9,549 nucleotides of DNA from SZUA-287 sp036397975 (GTDB lineage: Bacteria; Bacteroidota; Ignavibacteria; UBA10030; UBA6906), in the NCBI GenBank assembly GCA_036397975.1, contig DASWHW010000095.1:1-9549 (forward strand), read 5' to 3'. The notes beneath the pieces are model-generated. The model saw only the letters and a list, made by a program, of their open reading frames with translations. It did not search any database and was not told the origin of the DNA. A program made the position numbers and the translations under genes. Shown piece by piece: positions 7,014-9,549 of this stretch (positions are counted from its first letter, which is position 1; each line of letters begins with the position of its first letter).

Positions 7014-7844
7014 TTACGATCCCCCCGGCTTTCGATCGAGGGCAACGCGCGCGGAGTCAGGTTGATAGCGGACCACAAACACCTCTTCAAGCCTGTGGAA
7101 ATCGACGCCGGGAGTGATCACGATGGATTGAAAAAGCGAACCGGCGATTGGTTCTGTCGATCGCACAACCCCGATCTTAATGCCTGGAGGAAAAATCGTG
7201 CTGTATTCCGAAGTGATGATAACATCTCCCTCTTTTACCTCCAGGGTTTTCGCAACGTTTTTGAGGATCAAATCTGTTCCTCCTTCCCACACGGCAATTC
7301 CGTCTATACGATCGCGCTGCAAACGTGCGCTCGTTCGAAAATCACGATTCATCAAAATCTGGCCGATGGAATATTCCGGGGAAGTCGCCACCACCTTTCC
7401 CACCAATCCTGCCGCTGTCACGATAGGCATCTGCTCGTGCACACCCTGCTGTTCACCAACATTCAGCGTGATAGTCTGGCGCAAAGATTCGAACTGCCTT
7501 CCAATCACCCGTGCCGAAGCATATTCGTATTCGGCCTTCTCCTTCATCGATAACATTTGCTGAAGGCGGATGTTTTCCAACCGCGCTTCACGCAGTCTGT
7601 TCACTTCATCGGAGAGCGAGAGATTCAGTTCCCGGAGAACGTTGTTCTCCCGCTGAAGATTGAAATAGTTCGGGATGAAACTCAGCACATCCTGGGCGAA
7701 GGCAACGCTGGCAACGGTCATGGTCCTGATCGCCTTGATCTGGGCATTGTCATTCGTCGCAAGAAGGAGAAGGGAGAGAAGGAGGCAACAACCGAAGAGG
7801 AAGTATTCTTTGAACGTGGAGAGGTAATGAATGAACATCCTCAT
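7014..7844 (-). CDS. mreC: MreC, periplasmic scaffold of the elongasome
   Basis: MreC links cytoplasmic MreB filaments to PBP2 and activates the PBP2-RodA pair. The 276-residue product has the family layout: a short cytoplasmic end, one membrane segment (about 13-30), a coiled coil (about 62-104, rich in Leu, Glu, Arg and Asn), and a two-barrel MreC domain (about 110-262). Recognisable family segments are TAAGLVGKV (143-151), the region around 164-186 with MNRDFRTSARLQRDRIDGI, and GDVIITSEYSTIFPPGIKIG (206-225). The start at 7844 has AAGGA 10 nt upstream, overlapping the mreB stop. The Met at residue 3 is an alternative, but AGG would then sit too close to the start. The gap after mreB is 13 nt. 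Confidence 0.95.
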   Translation of the reverse strand: MRMFIHYLSTFKEYFLFGCCLLLSLLLLATNDNAQIKAIRTMTVASVAFAQDVLSFIPNYFNLQRENNVLRELNLSLSDEVNRLREARLENIRLQQMLSMKEKAEYEYASARVIGRQFESLRQTITLNVGEQQGVHEQMPIVTAAGLVGKVVATSPEYSIGQILMNRDFRTSARLQRDRIDGIAVWEGGTDLILKNVAKTLEVKEGDVIITSEYSTIFPPGIKIGVVRSTEPIAGSLFQSIVITPGVDFHRLEEVFVVRYQPDSARVALDRKPGGS

Positions 7845-7854
7845 GGGACCATCA

Positions 7855-7859
7855 TCCTT
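7855..7859 (-). promoter_or_regulatory. Ribosome binding site fused to the mreB stop codon
   Basis: The minus strand reads TAAGGATGATGGTCCCATG. AAGGA begins inside the TAA stop of mreB and lies 10 nt before the mreC ATG. The two closer ATGs in the spacer are in other frames; one of them meets TGA after two codons. This favours the 7844 start. Confidence 0.55.
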
Positions 7860-8883
7860 AGTACCGTCGGCTCTTGATGAGCACCTTCGCGTAGTGGTTC
7901 AGATTCTCCATCACTTTTCCGGTCCCACGCACCACTGCGGTGAGCGGATCCTCTGATACATGCACCGGCAGATTCGTTTCGAGACGGAGGCGTTCATCGA
8001 GGCCTTTTAAGAGAGCACCACCGCCGCTGAGCATGACGCCGCGGTCGAGTATATCAGCGGCCAGTTCCGGGGGGGTTCGTTCCAGGGTCAACTTGACGGC
8101 CTCGACAATTTGCGCCACCGGTTCATTGAGACATTCACGAATCTCTGCCGAACTTGCCTCGGTGGTTTTCGGAATACCGTTCACGAGATCACGGCCTTTC
8201 ACGCGAATGCTGATTTCCTCCTTCAGCGGCATTGCCGACCCGACCTCACATTTGATCGCCTCCGCCGTTCGTTCGCCGATGAGGATGTTGTGATTCTTCT
8301 TGAAGAACTGAATGATGGCGTTGTTCATTTCATCGCCCGCAATCCGGATGGATTCTTCGTTGACGATCCCGGAAAGCGCGATCACGGCAATTTCTGTGGT
8401 TCCCCCACCGATATCGACAATCATATTCCCGACCGGCGCATCCACATCAAGACCGACGCCGATGGCTGCAGCCATCGGTTCGGCGATCAGGTGCACTTCT
8501 TTTGCGCCGGCATGTTCCGCCGAGTCACGAACCGCACGCTTCTCTACTTCGGTCACACCGCTCGGGACGCAGATTACGATACGTCTGCTCGGCATTCTGT
8601 TTGCGTGAATTTTTTTTATGAACTCACGCAGCATTCCTTCGGCAATTTCGAAATCGGCAATCACTCCATCCTTCATGGGTCGGACGGTCCGGATATCGCG
8701 ATGGGTTCGCCCCAGCATTTCCTGCGCCTCTTTGCCGATGGCAACAATCTTCTTCGTGTTCCGATCGAACGCAACGATTGAAGGTTCGTTCAGGACGATA
8801 CCCTTCCCCTTCATATGGATCAAGGTGTTCGCAGTTCCAAGATCAATGGCAAGATCTGCCGAGAATAGATTCCAGAATCCCAT
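7858..8883 (-). CDS. mreB: MreB, actin-like cell-shape protein
   Basis: A full-length 341-residue bacterial actin that forms ATP-dependent filaments on the inner face of the membrane and positions the elongasome. Nucleotide-binding motifs are intact: phosphate-1 DLGTANTLI (14-22), phosphate-2 IVDIGGGTTEIAVI (155-168) and the adenosine motif LSGGGALLKGLDERL (285-299). The conserved EPMAAAIG (135-142) carries the glutamate associated with ATP hydrolysis. The hydrophobic start MGFWNLF could act as a short membrane-binding helix, as in other Gram-negative MreBs. The ATG is 8 nt after the purH stop, with AGGA 6 nt upstream across that stop. The gene contains a 20-bp perfect palindrome over the EPMAAAIG codons. 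Being next to mreC and mreD identifies it as MreB itself rather than a stray paralogue. Confidence 0.98.
   Translation of the reverse strand: MGFWNLFSADLAIDLGTANTLIHMKGKGIVLNEPSIVAFDRNTKKIVAIGKEAQEMLGRTHRDIRTVRPMKDGVIADFEIAEGMLREFIKKIHANRMPSRRIVICVPSGVTEVEKRAVRDSAEHAGAKEVHLIAEPMAAAIGVGLDVDAPVGNMIVDIGGGTTEIAVIALSGIVNEESIRIAGDEMNNAIIQFFKKNHNILIGERTAEAIKCEVGSAMPLKEEISIRVKGRDLVNGIPKTTEASSAEIRECLNEPVAQIVEAVKLTLERTPPELAADILDRGVMLSGGGALLKGLDERLRLETNLPVHVSEDPLTAVVRGTGKVMENLNHYAKVLIKSRRY
8459..8478. repeat. 20-bp perfect palindrome inside mreB
   Basis: CCGATGGCTGCAGCCATCGG is identical to its reverse complement. It spans the mreB codons for P-M-A-A-A-I-G (residues 136-142). In mRNA it could fold as an 8-bp stem with a TGCA loop. 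The palindrome is directly visible; any function is unproven, because the codons are also fixed by a conserved protein motif. Confidence 0.9.
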
Positions 8884-8889
8884 CGAGTG

Positions 8890-8893
8890 TCCT
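8890..8893 (-). promoter_or_regulatory. Ribosome binding site fused to the purH stop codon
   Basis: The minus strand reads TTAGGACACTCGATG. The AGGA uses the last two bases of the purH TAG stop and ends 6 nt before the mreB ATG. This supports the MreB start and indicates that mreB translation follows purH on one transcript. Confidence 0.6.
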
Positions 8894-9549
8894 AATGTCT
8901 GAAGTGTCGTGTTCCTGTGAATACCATTGCAAGGTTGTGTTCATCCGCCGCAGCAATAACTTCCTGATCGCGGACGGAGCCCCCCGGTTGAATCACTGCA
9001 GTCGAACCTGCGCCAGCGGCTTCAAGCAGGCCATCTGCAAAAGGGAAAAACGCATCGGAGGCAACCGCCGTCCCCTTTGTTTCCAGGCCCGCAGCCTGCG
9101 CTTTCGCAGAAGCAATCCGCGCACTGTCGACTCTGGACATCTGTCCTGCGCCAATGCCGATTGTTCGATCGGGGAGTGCGTAGACGATCGCATTAGACTT
9201 GACATGCTTAGCAACAAGCCATGCAAAACGCATGGACTTCATTTCCTGTTCGGTCGGCCTACGCCGAGAGAACACCTTGAACTGCTCTTCTTCAACTCCA
9301 TGGTCCGAGGTCTGGAGGAGAATGCCTCCGGGAACACTCCTGATATCATGACCCTGGAACTGTTGTCGCGTTCCGGATGAGCGAATCAAGCGCCGGTCCT
9401 TCTTTTTCGTTAGAAATGAAAGAACATCATCGGGAAAATCCGGCGCAATGACCAACTCCGTGAAAATCTCGTTCATGGCTTCCGCTGTCTTGCGATCAAG
9501 ACTCCGATTCACGGCAATAATTCCCCCGAACGCAGACGCCCGATCCGTA
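8892..9549 (-). CDS. purH: PurH, C-terminal AICAR transformylase part (5' end outside window)
   Basis: PurH catalyses the last two steps of IMP synthesis: formyl transfer to AICAR, then ring closure. About 218 residues of the C-terminal transformylase domain are present, compared with roughly 510 or more for the whole protein. The frame is open to the window edge, beginning TDRASAFGGIIAVNR, so a GTG at 9512 is internal and not the start. Conserved segments include KHVKSNAIVYA, IGIGAGQMSRVDS, ASDAFFPFADG and AVIQPGGSVRDQE, and the C-terminus TGTRHFRH is characteristic. These carry the AICAR- and folate-site residues of the family. The KxxKSN lysine is present. The IMP cyclohydrolase domain and the promoter of the operon lie outside the window. 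It ends 8 nt before mreB, an order familiar in Bacteroidota. Confidence 0.97.
   Translation of the reverse strand, partial: TDRASAFGGIIAVNRSLDRKTAEAMNEIFTELVIAPDFPDDVLSFLTKKKDRRLIRSSGTRQQFQGHDIRSVPGGILLQTSDHGVEEEQFKVFSRRRPTEQEMKSMRFAWLVAKHVKSNAIVYALPDRTIGIGAGQMSRVDSARIASAKAQAAGLETKGTAVASDAFFPFADGLLEAAGAGSTAVIQPGGSVRDQEVIAAADEHNLAMVFTGTRHFRH

Noticed and set aside
7004..7090. Upstream start for mreD giving a 192-residue protein
   Set aside because: It would overlap mreC by 77 nt and add a charged leader; the ATG at 7003 begins directly at the first membrane segment, as usual for MreD.
8602..8630. Inverted repeat TGCGTGA/TCACGCA with a 15-nt loop containing a run of eight A on the coding strand, inside mreB
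   Set aside because: About nine 7-bp inverted repeats with loops up to 15 nt are expected by chance in a window of this size, and the A run is explained by a Lys-Lys pair.
8110..9380. Two long plus-strand open frames (223 and 200 codons) overlapping by 4 bases, antisense to mreB and purH
   Set aside because: They lie wholly opposite well-supported conserved genes, have no recognisable protein motifs, and long antisense frames are common opposite genes with G/C-biased third positions.

Overview
All genes in this window lie on the minus strand and are packed end to end, so the window reads from high to low coordinates. The order is purH (3' part only), mreB, mreC, mreD, mrdA (PBP2), rodA, a large Lon-like ATP-dependent protease, a YIP1-family membrane protein, and the first 22 codons of another gene that leaves the window at position 1. 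No RNA gene, mobile element, CRISPR array or integration site was seen. The only gap longer than 15 nt is the 90 nt between rodA and the Lon-like gene.

The purH-mreB-mreC-mreD-mrdA-rodA order is familiar from the Bacteroidota/Chlorobi (FCB) group. MreB's N-terminus, the YIP1 protein and a possible TTG-N23-TAnnTTTG-type promoter fit that group. A Chlorobi/Ignavibacteria-like member is my best guess. This placement is inference, because no rRNA or other decisive marker is present.

Region by region: 9549-8892 is the C-terminal AICAR transformylase part of PurH (purine synthesis). 8883-3397 encodes the core of the Rod complex (elongasome): MreB filaments on the inner face of the membrane, the MreC/MreD membrane adaptors, the PBP2 transpeptidase and the RodA glycosyltransferase, which together build the lateral cell wall. 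3306-820 encodes an 828-residue two-domain AAA+/Lon protease with a visible Ser-Lys dyad. 817-77 encodes a polytopic YIP1 protein. 68-1 starts an unidentified protein. Several junctions place a Shine-Dalgarno-like AGG directly across the upstream stop codon, which suggests translational coupling along one long transcript.

Most of the window is a conserved housekeeping operon, and I do not see a clearly new system. The points most worth following up are the linkage of the Lon-like protease and YIP1 to the elongasome genes, a possible separate promoter for that pair, an Arg in place of the Walker A Lys in the protease, and a 20-bp perfect palindrome inside mreB.
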